Both the position numbers and the translations under genes were made by a program. Source: Pseudoduganella buxea (GTDB lineage Bacteria > Pseudomonadota > Gammaproteobacteria > Burkholderiales > Burkholderiaceae_D). From it: a stretch of DNA of 64,000 nt. A model generated the notes under the pieces. That model did not search any database. It was not told the DNA's origin and saw only the letters and a program-made list of their open reading frames with translations. Numbering within the stretch: position 1 is the stretch's first letter; each line of letters starts with the position of its first letter. Shown piece after piece: positions 25,001 through 33,739 of this stretch. The stretch spans positions 1 to 64,000 of the forward strand of contig NZ_WNKZ01000007.1 of assembly GCF_009720835.1 (NCBI RefSeq), written 5' to 3'.

Positions 25001-26765
25001 GCCGCGCCGTCAGCACGCGGCCCGGCAGGTTGGGGCGCGAGAACAGTTCGCGCGCCTGGCCCGGGGTGCTGCGCATCACCTCGGGCACCAGCAGTTCCAG
25101 CAGCAGGCCGGGCATCTCGTCGGGCGCGTAGCCGAAGCACTGGGCCGCGGCGCCGTTGGCCTGGCGGATACGGCCGCTGCGGTCGGCCACCAGCATCGGG
25201 CCGGGCATCGCTTCGAGCATGGCCGCCACCCGCTCGCGTTCCGCGTTGGCCCGCTCGCCGGCGTCGCCCATGGTGCCGCTGATGCGCAGGGGCCGTCCCT
25301 GCTCGTCCCGCTCGAGCACCATGCCGCGCACCTGCACCCATTTATAGTGCCCGTCCCGGCACACCATGCGGAACTCCAGCGAGAAATGGGCCTGGCGGGC
25401 CTGCGGCGCTTCCACCGCTTCGATCTGCAGCAGCAGTTGCGGGCGGTCCTCCGGGTGCACCAGTTCCAGCCATTCCTCGCGCGTGCGCGGGGCCAGCTGG
25501 CCGGGCGCATGGCCGAGGATTTCCAGGTAACGGTCCGACAGCACCAGCTGCGGCGCCTGCGGCTGCCAGTCCCACAGGCCTTCGCCGGAACCGGCCAGCG
25601 CGAAGCCGGCGATGCGCTCGGCGTCGCCGGCGCGCTCCTCGGCGCCATGCAGCCGCCGTGCCATGCCGCGCTGGCGCCACAGGGCGAAGCCGGCCAGCAG
25701 CAGGGTCGCCACGGCACCGACCAGCCAGGGCAGGTAGGGCCGGGGTGCGGCTTCCTCGTACAGGAAGCCCTGCAGCGGGTAGCTGGCCGGCATCATGCCC
25801 AGCGCCGCATAGGTGTCGGCAATGGCCTGCCAGCGCACGGGATTGCTGTACCCCAGTTCGATCAGGTGCTGCTCCAGCAGCGGTGTCGTGCGGCGCGCCT
25901 CGAACATCAGGTGTTCGCGGGTATTGCGGTCCGGGTAGCGGGCCCGGATCAGGTCGGCGATTTCCTCGGGATGCTCGATTGCATACTGCCAGCCCTTCAA
26001 CGTGGCGGCGCGCATGGCCCTGGCCCGCTGCGGATGTTCGCGCAGTTCGCCTTCGGTGGTATAGAGGGTATCGCCATAGAAGTCGATGCCGGCCGCGCGC
26101 GGCAACACAACGTCATACGGCACGCCGGCCCGTTGCAGCGCGTAAGGCGTCACCGTCAGGTAGCCGGAGATGGCGTCCACCTTGCCTTCGGCCAGATCCT
26201 CGTAGCGGTAGCTGTAGGGCAGCAGGGCCATGTCCTGCGTGCGCAGGCCCGCCTGGCGCAGGTAGGCGCGCACTTCGTCGCTGTCCGGTCCCAGCATGAC
26301 GCGGCTGCCCGCCAGCGGGAGCGGCTTGCCGCCCGGTCCGCGCCGTACGATCAGGGCCGAAGCCGAGTGCTGGAAGATCGACGCCAGCACCACCACGGGG
26401 GCGCCGGCGGCGCGCTTGAGCAACAGGCTGCTGTCGCCCGTGCCGTACTGGGCACGCCCGTCCAGCACCGCCGCCACCGGGTCGGTGCCGGGCTGCGCTT
26501 CCACCAGCGTCACATCCAGCCCGGCGTCGCGGTAGTAGCCCTTGTCCTGGGCCGCGTAATAGCCGGCGAACTGGAACTGGTGGCGCCATTTCAACTGGAC
26601 CGTGACGGGTTCGGCCAGGGCCAGGGCGCTGGCCAGCAGCGGCACGAGGCACAGCAGGCGCAGGCAGGACAGGGGGGCAAGAGGCGAGGCAGGGCGCGGC
26701 AGCGGCACCGCGCGCACCAGGCGGCGGAGCAGCGGAGGACTGGTCTTGATTCTGCGGTGTGGCAA
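22092..26765 (-). CDS. Hybrid sensor histidine kinase with periplasmic NMT1/ThiY-like domain, multiple PAS, REC and HPt
   Basis: A 1557-aa membrane kinase. A signal segment (1-51) precedes a periplasmic ThiY/NMT1-type binding domain (about 52-300; KWRHQFQFAGYYAAQDKGYY). A membrane helix lies near 345-362. Four to five PAS domains fill 390-1030. HisKA carries H1049 in MSHEIRTPMNG, followed by HATPase with GTGLGLAICK. The receiver has D1345 (LMDVQMPLMDG) and the HPt domain H1494 (GHRLKAS). So it senses an external ligand and runs a His-Asp-His relay. NMT1 domains bind pyrimidine precursors of thiamine in transporters, but the ligand here is unknown. The start is TTG at 26765, since a stop codon lies two codons upstream and AAAGGG precedes it. 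The adjacent response regulator is the likely partner. Confidence 0.9.
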   Translation of the reverse strand: MPHRRIKTSPPLLRRLVRAVPLPRPASPLAPLSCLRLLCLVPLLASALALAEPVTVQLKWRHQFQFAGYYAAQDKGYYRDAGLDVTLVEAQPGTDPVAAVLDGRAQYGTGDSSLLLKRAAGAPVVVLASIFQHSASALIVRRGPGGKPLPLAGSRVMLGPDSDEVRAYLRQAGLRTQDMALLPYSYRYEDLAEGKVDAISGYLTVTPYALQRAGVPYDVVLPRAAGIDFYGDTLYTTEGELREHPQRARAMRAATLKGWQYAIEHPEEIADLIRARYPDRNTREHLMFEARRTTPLLEQHLIELGYSNPVRWQAIADTYAALGMMPASYPLQGFLYEEAAPRPYLPWLVGAVATLLLAGFALWRQRGMARRLHGAEERAGDAERIAGFALAGSGEGLWDWQPQAPQLVLSDRYLEILGHAPGQLAPRTREEWLELVHPEDRPQLLLQIEAVEAPQARQAHFSLEFRMVCRDGHYKWVQVRGMVLERDEQGRPLRISGTMGDAGERANAERERVAAMLEAMPGPMLVADRSGRIRQANGAAAQCFGYAPDEMPGLLLELLVPEVMRSTPGQARELFSRPNLPGRVLTARRNDGSHFPAMVHLAPIRLEGQGLSVLSLRDMTQRQRAEQALHASSERYRLIVQTAAEGIWMTDANDRTSFVNPTMARMLGYEPEEMLGRPMSEFMDEDSCALLRQQNSRRRPGQAEQGDARFYRKDHSSMWGLLSTTQINADNGVYAGTLAMITDITDRRLAEVALRNSSQRMASVFNAVTNGLVVLNSDGVLLECNAAAARMLGAAAASGARLWPGVHEDGRPFGEDEHPVQRALKTSRSVRNVVMGVAQGDGETCWLSVNAEPMRDELGASTMAVVSLTDITERKRSADAVRRGEQRLHEIIKMMPIGLFLKDAAGRLIQMNSACEQQFGYTFEDLHNGSYAHLHSPAELASFRRRDEEAFARGDLIDYEETIWNPLLQQRLFLRTFKKPVYDEQGERSYLICMSIDITDSKRAEQALRDLNDHLEERVVERTEELDQAKQVAEEASLAKGQFLANMSHEIRTPMNGVIGMAYLALKTALEPRQRDYLEKIRFAGEHLLRIIDDILDISKIEAGKLEIEHVPFSLEHVIQTLTTVVAPKAAGKELALEFDLDPELPPVLLGDPLRLGQVLINYTNNAIKFSERGSIRVGVRRVVSDDDHCLLRFAVSDQGIGLSDNEMSKLFQSFQQADTSTTRAYGGTGLGLAICKQLAQLMGGEVGVTSAPGQGSTFWFTARLGIGTAADAAARREEPLPVLSSPSMSALRDARILLVEDNTFNQQIAQEMLEEAGSAVCLANNGAEALELLRQASFDCVLMDVQMPLMDGLEATRRIRADPRLAGLRVLAMTATATNEDRARCMEAGMDDFISKPIQPALMYQTVALWLPPRQPEDEFERLRAPKRAQTRPPLAGDPDIIDLSVLAQVLGYHPDKIRKFAFKFLQTSEAGFAELEKALAAGQLQAVRDLGHRLKASARTVGAMGLGELCEQLERLPAGDTTAATRTAADLIARLWPLLAQITEHIMTNTTFADD

Positions 26766-26855
26766 GCGCTACCCTTTCATGACGGTAGCCAGTCGATGGC
26801 TGCCGGTGCCCGGTCAACTATAGCATCGAAGCGCCGCCCTGTAACGCCCGCCGCC

Positions 26856-27602
26856 TCAGCCTTCCTTGGCCGCGCTGACGCTGCCGGCGAACTGGTAGCG
26901 GTGGCCCGGATGCCACATCGTCACGATCGAGGCAACCTTGCCGCCCGAGCGGGTCTGGCGGCGCAGCACGAGGCAGGGCTGGCGCGCGTCCATCGCCAGC
27001 ATCTCGGCGATGTCGCGCGGGGCGGCCAGCGCTTCCAGGCTGTAGCTGGCGCCCTGCAGCGGCGCGGCCGCCACCAGGTATTCGTTCGGCGTGATGCGCG
27101 TGAAGTCCTGCGCCATATAGGCCGGCGCGCACTGGGGGTTGACCCAGCGGTCTTCCACCTGGATCGGCACGCCGCTTTCGTAATGGACGATAATCGAATG
27201 GAACAGGGTTTGGCCCGCCGGCAGTTCGAACTGCTTGGCCAGCAGCTCGCTGGCGCGGCCCTGTTCCAGCAATTGCAGGGTGCTGCGGTGGACATGGCCG
27301 CGCGAGCGCACTTCGTCGGCGATGCTGCGGATTTCCAGCAGGGTGGCCTGGTATTTTTGCGGGGCGACGAAGGTGCCGGAGCCCTGGCGCCGCGTCAGCA
27401 CGGCTTCGGCCGTCAGCTCGCGCACGGCACGGTTGACGGTCATGCGCGAGACGCCAAACTGCCGTACCAGCGCCTGCTCCGACGGGATCACGTCGCCTTC
27501 CTTCCAGTGGCCGGCTGCGATCTGGGCCGTCAGGAAGTCTTTGATGCGCTGGAAGATCGGCGTGCCGTCCGGGGTATTATTTTGTGCTGGCTGTGCTTCC
27601 AA
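26856..27602 (-). CDS. hutC: Histidine utilization repressor HutC (GntR/UTRA)
   Basis: A 248-aa GntR regulator. The winged HTH is near residues 20-75 (PSEQALVRQFGVSRMTVNRA) and the C-terminal UTRA domain senses urocanate (FHSIIVHYESGVPIQVEDRWVNP is cut here to its core VEDRWVNP). The UTRA and HTH patterns match HutC repressors. No ATG is available near the start. The TTG at 27602 with GGAG seven bp before is preferred; a TTG at 27620 lacks a ribosome site. It lies 12 kb from the hut operon it should control. Two HutC-like operators are found there (39422-39457). No such site was seen in front of hutC itself. The divergent neighbour is ada. Confidence 0.85.
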   Translation of the reverse strand: MEAQPAQNNTPDGTPIFQRIKDFLTAQIAAGHWKEGDVIPSEQALVRQFGVSRMTVNRAVRELTAEAVLTRRQGSGTFVAPQKYQATLLEIRSIADEVRSRGHVHRSTLQLLEQGRASELLAKQFELPAGQTLFHSIIVHYESGVPIQVEDRWVNPQCAPAYMAQDFTRITPNEYLVAAAPLQGASYSLEALAAPRDIAEMLAMDARQPCLVLRRQTRSGGKVASIVTMWHPGHRYQFAGSVSAAKEG

Positions 27603-27728
27603 ACCGGGTCTCCGCTGCAAGGTGTGGCGATTTTAGCATCGGGCCGGATGAATTCGAAAGCAAGGCCCGGAGTGCCGTGGCAGGGCCGCCACCCTACCAT
27701 GTCGGCATCGATCAAGCGAGGTAAGCCG

Positions 27729-28787
27729 ATGAACCAAGTCACCTATACCACCGACGACGCGCGCTGGGGCGCCGTGCAGCAGCGCGACGGCAATGCCGAC
27801 GGCCAGTTCTGGTATGCCGTGCGCACCACCGGCGTGTATTGCCGGCCCTCGTGCGGCGCCCGCCCGGCGCTGCGCGCCAACGTCACCTTCCACGCCAGCA
27901 TGGCCGAGGCGGAAAGCGCGGGCTTCCGGCCCTGCCGACGCTGCAAGCCGGACCAGCCGCCGCTGGCCGAGCGCCATGCCGCCCTGGTCGAACGCCTGTG
28001 CCGGCTGATCGACGCCGCCGACAGCGAACTCGATCTCACCAGCCTGGCCGCGGCGGCCGGCGTCAGCCAGTTCCACCTGCACCGCGTCTTCAAGGCGCAG
28101 ACGGGCATCACGCCAAAGGCCTACGCGGCCGCCGGGCGCCAGCGCCGCATGCAGGAAAAGCTGGTGCAGCAGCCCTCCGTGACGGATGCCATCTACGCGG
28201 CCGGCTTCAATTCCAGCGGCCGCTTCTACGCCGCCTCGCAGGGCGCCCTGGGCATGACGCCGACAGCCTTCCGTGCCGGCGGGCAGGGGGCCACCATCCG
28301 CTTCGCCATCGCCCAGTGCTCGCTGGGCGCCATCCTGGTCGCCAGCACCGATGTCGGCATCTGCGCCATCCTGCTGGGCGACGACCCGGAACTGCTGGCG
28401 CGCGACCTGCAGGACCGCTTCCCGAAGGCGGAACTGATCGGCGCGGAAGCCGACTACGAGCAGACCGTGGCACGCGTGATCGGCATGGTCGAGGCGCCCG
28501 AGCTGGGCCTGGACCTGCCGCTGGACGTGCGCGGCACGGCCTTCCAGCAGCGCGTCTGGCAGGCGCTGCGCACGATCCCGGCCGGCCGCACCGTCAGCTA
28601 CACGGAACTGGCCCGGCTGATCGGCGCGCCGGCCAGCGTGCGCGCCGTGGCCGGGGCCTGCGCCGCCAATGCCGTGGCCATTGCCATCCCCTGCCACCGC
28701 GTGGTGCGCACGGACGGTTCCCTGTCCGGCTACCGCTGGGGCGTCGAACGCAAGCAGGCCTTGCTGGAAAGGGAGGGCGCCAGGTGA
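27729..28787 (+). CDS. ada: Ada: adaptive-response regulator and O6-methylguanine-DNA methyltransferase
   Basis: A 352-aa protein with all Ada parts. The N-terminal methyl-phosphotriester domain has zinc cysteines C38, C42 and CRRC, with C38 as the methyl acceptor. An AraC-type HTH follows (about residues 85-180), then the methyltransferase domain with IPCHRV, whose acceptor cysteine is C322. Positions match E. coli Ada (C38 and C321). It removes methyl groups from DNA and, once methylated, activates alkylation-repair genes including itself. Its stop overlaps the GTG of a 2OG-Fe oxygenase gene, forming an ada-oxygenase operon like ada-alkB in enterics. The ATG at 27729 is chosen. The very long frame open upstream is antisense to the giant kinase and is a shadow. 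Confidence 0.95.
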   Translation: MNQVTYTTDDARWGAVQQRDGNADGQFWYAVRTTGVYCRPSCGARPALRANVTFHASMAEAESAGFRPCRRCKPDQPPLAERHAALVERLCRLIDAADSELDLTSLAAAAGVSQFHLHRVFKAQTGITPKAYAAAGRQRRMQEKLVQQPSVTDAIYAAGFNSSGRFYAASQGALGMTPTAFRAGGQGATIRFAIAQCSLGAILVASTDVGICAILLGDDPELLARDLQDRFPKAELIGAEADYEQTVARVIGMVEAPELGLDLPLDVRGTAFQQRVWQALRTIPAGRTVSYTELARLIGAPASVRAVAGACAANAVAIAIPCHRVVRTDGSLSGYRWGVERKQALLEREGAR

Positions 28788-29473
28788 CGCCCTTCGACTG
28801 GGCCGCCATCGAGGAAGCCTTGAACGCGCACGGCTGCGCCCACGTGCCGGGCGTGCTGGCGCCAGGGGATTGCGCGGCGCTTGCCTCGCTGTACGCCGAC
28901 GGCGAGCGCTTTCGCAGCCGCGTCGTGATGGCGCGGCACGGCTTCGGCCGCGGCGAGTACCAGTATTTTGCCTACCCGCTGCCGCCGCTGGTTGCCGCGC
29001 TGCGCGAGCGGATGTACGGCCCCCTGGCCGCCATCGCCAACCGGTGGTACGAAGCGATGGCGCTGCCGGTGCGGTTTCCGCCCACGCACGCCGAATTCCT
29101 CGCGCGCTGCCACGCCGCCGGCCAGCAGCGGCCCACGCCCCTGCTGCTGCGATACGAAGGGGAGGACTACAACTGCCTGCACCAGGATTTATATGGCGAG
29201 CACGTATTCCCCCTGCAGGCGGCTTTCCTGCTGTCGCGGCCCGGCCAGGACTTCACGGGCGGCGAATTCGTGCTGACCGAGCAGCGCCCGCGCATGCAGT
29301 CGCGGGTGGAAGTGGTGCCGCTGGCGCAGGGCGACTGCGTCATCTTCCCCGTCTTCCACCGGCCCGTGAACGGCACGCGCGGCATCTACCGCGTCAACCT
29401 GCGGCATGGCGTGTCGCGCGTGCGCAGCGGCATGCGGCATACGCTGGGGGTGATCTTTCACGATGCGGCGTGA
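28784..29473 (+). CDS. 2OG-Fe(II) oxygenase, coupled to ada
   Basis: A 229-aa oxygenase of the 2OG-Fe(II) superfamily. The iron ligands are readable as HQD in CLHQDLYG near residue 128 and H in FPVFHRPV near 190, with a 2OG-binding arginine in YRVNLRHGVSRV. It starts with GTG at 28784, overlapping the ada stop (GTGA), so it should be co-translated and induced by alkylation. It is not canonical AlkB: the AlkB-typical NxYxDGxD region is replaced by DYNCLHQD. It is a recurrent partner of ada in proteobacteria and probably repairs alkylated nucleic acid. That function is inferred from context. Its 3' end overlaps the convergent kinase gene by 16 bp. Confidence 0.8.
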   Translation: MTPFDWAAIEEALNAHGCAHVPGVLAPGDCAALASLYADGERFRSRVVMARHGFGRGEYQYFAYPLPPLVAALRERMYGPLAAIANRWYEAMALPVRFPPTHAEFLARCHAAGQQRPTPLLLRYEGEDYNCLHQDLYGEHVFPLQAAFLLSRPGQDFTGGEFVLTEQRPRMQSRVEVVPLAQGDCVIFPVFHRPVNGTRGIYRVNLRHGVSRVRSGMRHTLGVIFHDAA

Positions 29474-32400
29474 GGGCAGGCCGCATTTCCGCTGTCGCCT
29501 ACCGGCCGGCCATGCGCCGCCAGCTGGCGGCGTAGCGCCAGCATCGAACGCTGAAGTCCCGCGTCGATCGCGGCCACCATCGAGGCCGAGAACGACTGGG
29601 GGTCTTCCCGCAGTCCTCGCTCGAGCCGGGCGATTTCCTCGGCAAGTCCCTGCGCCCCCAGCGTGGAGGCGGTTCCCTTCAGCGTGTGCAGCGTGGCGGC
29701 GGGATCCCTGTGCTGCGCCACATCGAGGCTGCCGTCGATTGTCGCCAGCAGCCGTGCCGCCTGCTCCGGCAGGGCTTCGAGCAGGCGGGCATAGATGTCG
29801 GCCGCGCCGCCGAAGCGGCGCATGATATCGGCGAACGGCTCGACGAAACAGGCGTCTTCGCCAGCGCTCCGAGACTGGCAAGTCTCCGTCAGCACATCGA
29901 CCACTTGACCGATGTCGATGGGCTTGGCGATATGGGCGTTCATGCCGGCCGCGAGGCATGCTTGCCTGTCCGCCTGCGCGGCGTTGGCCGTCATCGCAAT
30001 GATGGGCAAATCCTTGAGACGATCGACAGCGCGGATATGGCGGGTCGCTTCCAGGCCGTCCATCACGGGCATCTGCATGTCCATCAGCACGGCGTCGAAC
30101 AGGTTGTTCGTTGCGTAACCGACTGCTTCCCTGCCATTTTCCGCCACGGTCACGCACGCACCTTCCTGCGTCAGCAGGATGTAGGCCACTTGCTGGTTGA
30201 GCTGATTGTCTTCCGCCAGCAGGATATGCATGCCATCAAGTCGATGCGAGCCCTGGAAGCTGTGCGCATGTTCGCCCGGCGCAAGCTTCAGGGCGCGCGA
30301 CACCGCATCGACGATCAGGTGCGGCATGACGGGCTTGGTCAGCATGTCGGCGATTGCGGCGCCGCCATCCTCCGTTTGGATGCTCGTCATCGCCTCCCGG
30401 CCATACGCGGTGACCATGATGATCACCGGGGGCCGTTCCACCCCGGCCAGTTCCGCGATCCGGCGTGCCGCGCCGGTGCCGTTCAGGCCGGGCATGTTCC
30501 AGTCCATCAGCACCACGTCGAAACGTCCGTCGCCGTTGGCCACGCCGGCAACCGTGTCGATCGCTTCCTCGCCGCTTCCCGCCAGCCGTACCTGCCAGCC
30601 GAGGGACTCGACCATCCGGCCCAGAAGGGCCGCGGCCAGGGGATTGTCGTCGACGACCAGGACGCGGACGGGCTTCATGGGCGGCGGCGTGACGAGGGCC
30701 AGGCTATCATCGGTTGCCGGCAGGTCGACCTCGAACCAGAACCGGCTCCCCACGCCGGGAGCGCTGTCGAGCAGCAGTTCCGAGCCCATCATCCGAACCA
30801 GGCGCTGCGCGATCACCAGCCCCAGGCCGGTACCGCCGAAACGGCGCGATATCGAAGTTTCCGCCTGCGTGAAGCTTTCGAAGATGGCCTGCTGCTGCTC
30901 GGGAGCGATCCCGATGCCCGTGTCCGAAACGGTAAACCGCGTGCGCTGCTCGTTGCTGTCCTGCATGCGCTGCACGGACAGCACGACGTCGCCACGCTCC
31001 GTGAACTTCAGCGCGTTGCCCGTCAGGTTGATCAGGACCTGCTGCAGGCGCAGGCGATCGCCGAGCAGTTCGACGGGGAGCGTGGGGTCGAGATCGAACA
31101 TGATCTCGACTTCCTTGGCCCCCAGCGTGCCGGAGAGGATGATGGATAGGTCGTTCAGCAGCTCGCGCAGGTTGAAGCGGTCGACGTCGAGCACCAGCTT
31201 TCCCGCCTCGATCTTCGAATAGTCGAGCAGGTCGTTCAGCAGCTGCAGCAGCGAACGGGCCGCGCTGGTCGCCTTGACGGCGTAGTCCTGCTGGTGGGGC
31301 GCCAGCCCGCTCTGCTTCAGGATCTGCAGCATCCCCAGCACGGCATTGAGCGGCGTGCGGATTTCATGGCTCATATTGGCGAGGAAGTTTGATTTTGCCT
31401 GGCTGGCCGCGTCGGCTTCCTCCTTAGCCTGGCGCAGGGTATTGACGAGCTCCATGCGCTCCGTCACGTCCAGGCTGATGCCCGTGATCTGGCGCGCCAT
31501 GCCTTCCCCGTCGTATTCCGTGCGTGTCGCCGACTGCAGGTAACGGATCTGCCCGTCCTTGCGGAGGATGCGGAAGACGTGATCGTGCTCGCCTTGGCCC
31601 TGGGCGATTGCATCGAGCCGGCCGCGCGCGTCGATCACGTCGTCCGGGTGGACCATGGCCAGCCAATCATCGATGCCGGGGCCGGTACCGCCAGGATCCG
31701 GCTCGATGCCATAGATGGCGAACATATGGGCATTCCACTCCGGACTGCGTCCGTCCAGCCGCCAGCTCCATACGCCGAGACGCGCCACGTCGGCGGCGAG
31801 CAGCAGGTGATCTCGCACCAGCAGCAGCTCCGCATGTTGCCGTTGCAGCTCGGCTTGCGCCCGCCGCAGCTGGCTGACATCCATCGCGATACTCAGGTAG
31901 CCGGTCAGTTCCGGGCCGTCGCGCAAGGCGCTGATGGCAACCGAAACGGGCAGCTTCTCGCCGCTCTTGCAGAGGTAGGTCCATTCGCTCGTCTCCGGTT
32001 CGCGCGCGCAAGCCGCGCGCAGGACGGCGCGCATGCCGGCATCGCGTTCGACCGGCAGGACGGCGGGGTCCAGCCGTGCCTCGATATCGCCCAGCTCGAC
32101 GAGCATGGCCAGCGAGGCGCGCCCCACCATTTCGGCCGCGCCATAGCCAAGCAGGTTCTCCGCGCCCCGGTTGAAGACGGAGATGACACCCCTGTCGTCG
32201 GTTGCGATGATTGCCAGCTCAAGCGAGCCCAGCACGCTGTCGAGCAGGATGTTGAGTTTGCGCAACTGTGAGGTGCGGTTGCTGACGGCAATCGCCATCT
32301 CCTTGTATGTCCGTTCGGCCAGCGCCTCCATCGACTTGCGTTCCGTGATGTCGCGCACCGTCTTCGAGGCACCGACGACGGTGCCGGTGGCATCGCGGAT

Positions 32401-33738
32401 GGGCGAGGCGGTAACCGATACGGTCACCTTGCTGCCGTCCCGGCATAACCGGACCGTGTCGAAGTGCGCTACCGTCTCGCCGCGCGCGAGCCGCGCCAGG
32501 ATATCGGCTTCTTCCTGGCGCAGTTCGATGGGCACGATCAATTCCGCCACCGTCCTGCCCACGGCTTCGGCCTTCGAATAGCCGAACAGCGCTTCGGCGC
32601 CACCGTTCCATGTTGTCACGATGCCATCGAGCGTATTGCCGAGAATGGCATCGTTCGAATTTTCGACGATCGCGGCCAGGCGCGCATGGGTTGCCGTGAT
32701 CTGCCGTCGCCGCCAGCGGTTGCCGGCAATCGACCCCGAAAGCGCAGCGGCCAGGCTGCTGACGACCAGGCCGCCCAGCAGCACCCATCGGGCCGGCATC
32801 GTTCCCTGCTGCATGGTGAACGCGGGCCGGGCGTGGAACTTCAACCGCCACTGCCTGCCGTAGACATTCACGACCGTGCTGTACAGGTAAACCGGATGCA
32901 CATTCGCCGGCGCCAGCGGCACGATCACTTGTTCGTTGTGCCGGTCGGTAATGTCCGACACGCCCAGATCGATCCGGGTGGGATCCAGGCCCAGCGTGTG
33001 CAGTAATTCGTCGATGACCAGGGGCGCATAGGTCCACCCCTTCAGACTGCGGCGTCGTTCCTGCACGGTGACAGGCGTGCCCGGCCCGTCGTAGACGGGC
33101 AGCAGCAGCAGGAACGACCGCTGGTGCTTGCCGCTTTCCTGCAACAGCGTAATCGGCGCGGTCAGTTGCGCGGTGCCCCCATCCATGGCGGCCAGGGCCG
33201 CCTGGCGTCGATTGGCTTCGGAGGCGATATCGAAGCCCACTGCTGCCCGGTTGGGCGCCAGCGGCTCGATATACTCGATAACGAAGCGGTCACCGTCATG
33301 AGGAGCAAGTTCGCGGATTTTCGCACCGGCGATTCCACCAGTTTGCATGTGCCGCTCGAACTCGCGAGCCTGGGCGCGGGCGACGCGCCGGATGAAGCCT
33401 AACCCTCGCGCGCCCGGGAATTCCGTGGCGATGTCCCGTGTCCTGCTGTAGCGCTCCAGGTCGGGCATCCGCAACACGTCCGGACCCACGGTGAGAATGA
33501 AGCCGCGTAGTCCACGCAGGCCATACTGGTACACGCCCATGCGCTGAACCGCGTGGTCGGCCGCGGTGCCGGCGGCCGCCGACAAGCGTTCAAGGATAAC
33601 GGCGTCGTTGAAGCGATCCTGCCAGAATGCCGCGCCAATGCTCAGCGCCGCCCCCGTTACCAAGACCAGGCCAGCACTGAACAATGCGACCCGGGTTGCC
33701 GGCTCGTCGTGTGGCGCGGCGATAGGCGCTTTGGGCAT
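29458..33738 (-). CDS. Hybrid sensor histidine kinase with CHASE, PAS, two receivers and HPt
   Basis: A 1426-aa membrane kinase. Membrane helix 1 lies near 17-39 and a periplasmic CHASE domain near 75-260 (RGFILTVGPDVLRMPDLERY is its conserved start). Helix 2 is near 320-340. Several PAS domains follow (ENSNDAILGNTLDG and others). HisKA has H791 in MSHEIRTPLNA, then HATPase (GGTGLGLVIAQRL). Receiver 1 carries D1079, receiver 2 D1220, and the HPt H1351 (LHTLKGTASTLG). CHASE domains bind small external molecules such as adenine derivatives; the ligand here is unknown. The gene upstream on the strand (33740-34963) ends one base before this start (TGACATG), so the two are translationally coupled. 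The 3' end overlaps the oxygenase gene convergently. Confidence 0.92.
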   Translation of the reverse strand: MPKAPIAAPHDEPATRVALFSAGLVLVTGAALSIGAAFWQDRFNDAVILERLSAAAGTAADHAVQRMGVYQYGLRGLRGFILTVGPDVLRMPDLERYSRTRDIATEFPGARGLGFIRRVARAQAREFERHMQTGGIAGAKIRELAPHDGDRFVIEYIEPLAPNRAAVGFDIASEANRRQAALAAMDGGTAQLTAPITLLQESGKHQRSFLLLLPVYDGPGTPVTVQERRRSLKGWTYAPLVIDELLHTLGLDPTRIDLGVSDITDRHNEQVIVPLAPANVHPVYLYSTVVNVYGRQWRLKFHARPAFTMQQGTMPARWVLLGGLVVSSLAAALSGSIAGNRWRRRQITATHARLAAIVENSNDAILGNTLDGIVTTWNGGAEALFGYSKAEAVGRTVAELIVPIELRQEEADILARLARGETVAHFDTVRLCRDGSKVTVSVTASPIRDATGTVVGASKTVRDITERKSMEALAERTYKEMAIAVSNRTSQLRKLNILLDSVLGSLELAIIATDDRGVISVFNRGAENLLGYGAAEMVGRASLAMLVELGDIEARLDPAVLPVERDAGMRAVLRAACAREPETSEWTYLCKSGEKLPVSVAISALRDGPELTGYLSIAMDVSQLRRAQAELQRQHAELLLVRDHLLLAADVARLGVWSWRLDGRSPEWNAHMFAIYGIEPDPGGTGPGIDDWLAMVHPDDVIDARGRLDAIAQGQGEHDHVFRILRKDGQIRYLQSATRTEYDGEGMARQITGISLDVTERMELVNTLRQAKEEADAASQAKSNFLANMSHEIRTPLNAVLGMLQILKQSGLAPHQQDYAVKATSAARSLLQLLNDLLDYSKIEAGKLVLDVDRFNLRELLNDLSIILSGTLGAKEVEIMFDLDPTLPVELLGDRLRLQQVLINLTGNALKFTERGDVVLSVQRMQDSNEQRTRFTVSDTGIGIAPEQQQAIFESFTQAETSISRRFGGTGLGLVIAQRLVRMMGSELLLDSAPGVGSRFWFEVDLPATDDSLALVTPPPMKPVRVLVVDDNPLAAALLGRMVESLGWQVRLAGSGEEAIDTVAGVANGDGRFDVVLMDWNMPGLNGTGAARRIAELAGVERPPVIIMVTAYGREAMTSIQTEDGGAAIADMLTKPVMPHLIVDAVSRALKLAPGEHAHSFQGSHRLDGMHILLAEDNQLNQQVAYILLTQEGACVTVAENGREAVGYATNNLFDAVLMDMQMPVMDGLEATRHIRAVDRLKDLPIIAMTANAAQADRQACLAAGMNAHIAKPIDIGQVVDVLTETCQSRSAGEDACFVEPFADIMRRFGGAADIYARLLEALPEQAARLLATIDGSLDVAQHRDPAATLHTLKGTASTLGAQGLAEEIARLERGLREDPQSFSASMVAAIDAGLQRSMLALRRQLAAHGRPVGDSGNAACPHAAS

Positions 33739-33739
33739 G

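Noticed and set aside
23199..27728. Continuous open frame of about 1500 codons on the plus strand, in frame with ada.
   Set aside because: It is antisense to the giant kinase, whose domains are unmistakable. High GC removes stop codons on the opposite strand. The real ada starts at 27729.
29686..31149. Plus-strand frame of 487 codons opposite the CHASE kinase.
   Set aside because: It is a shadow of receiver and HATPase domains. It has no ribosome site or family features.
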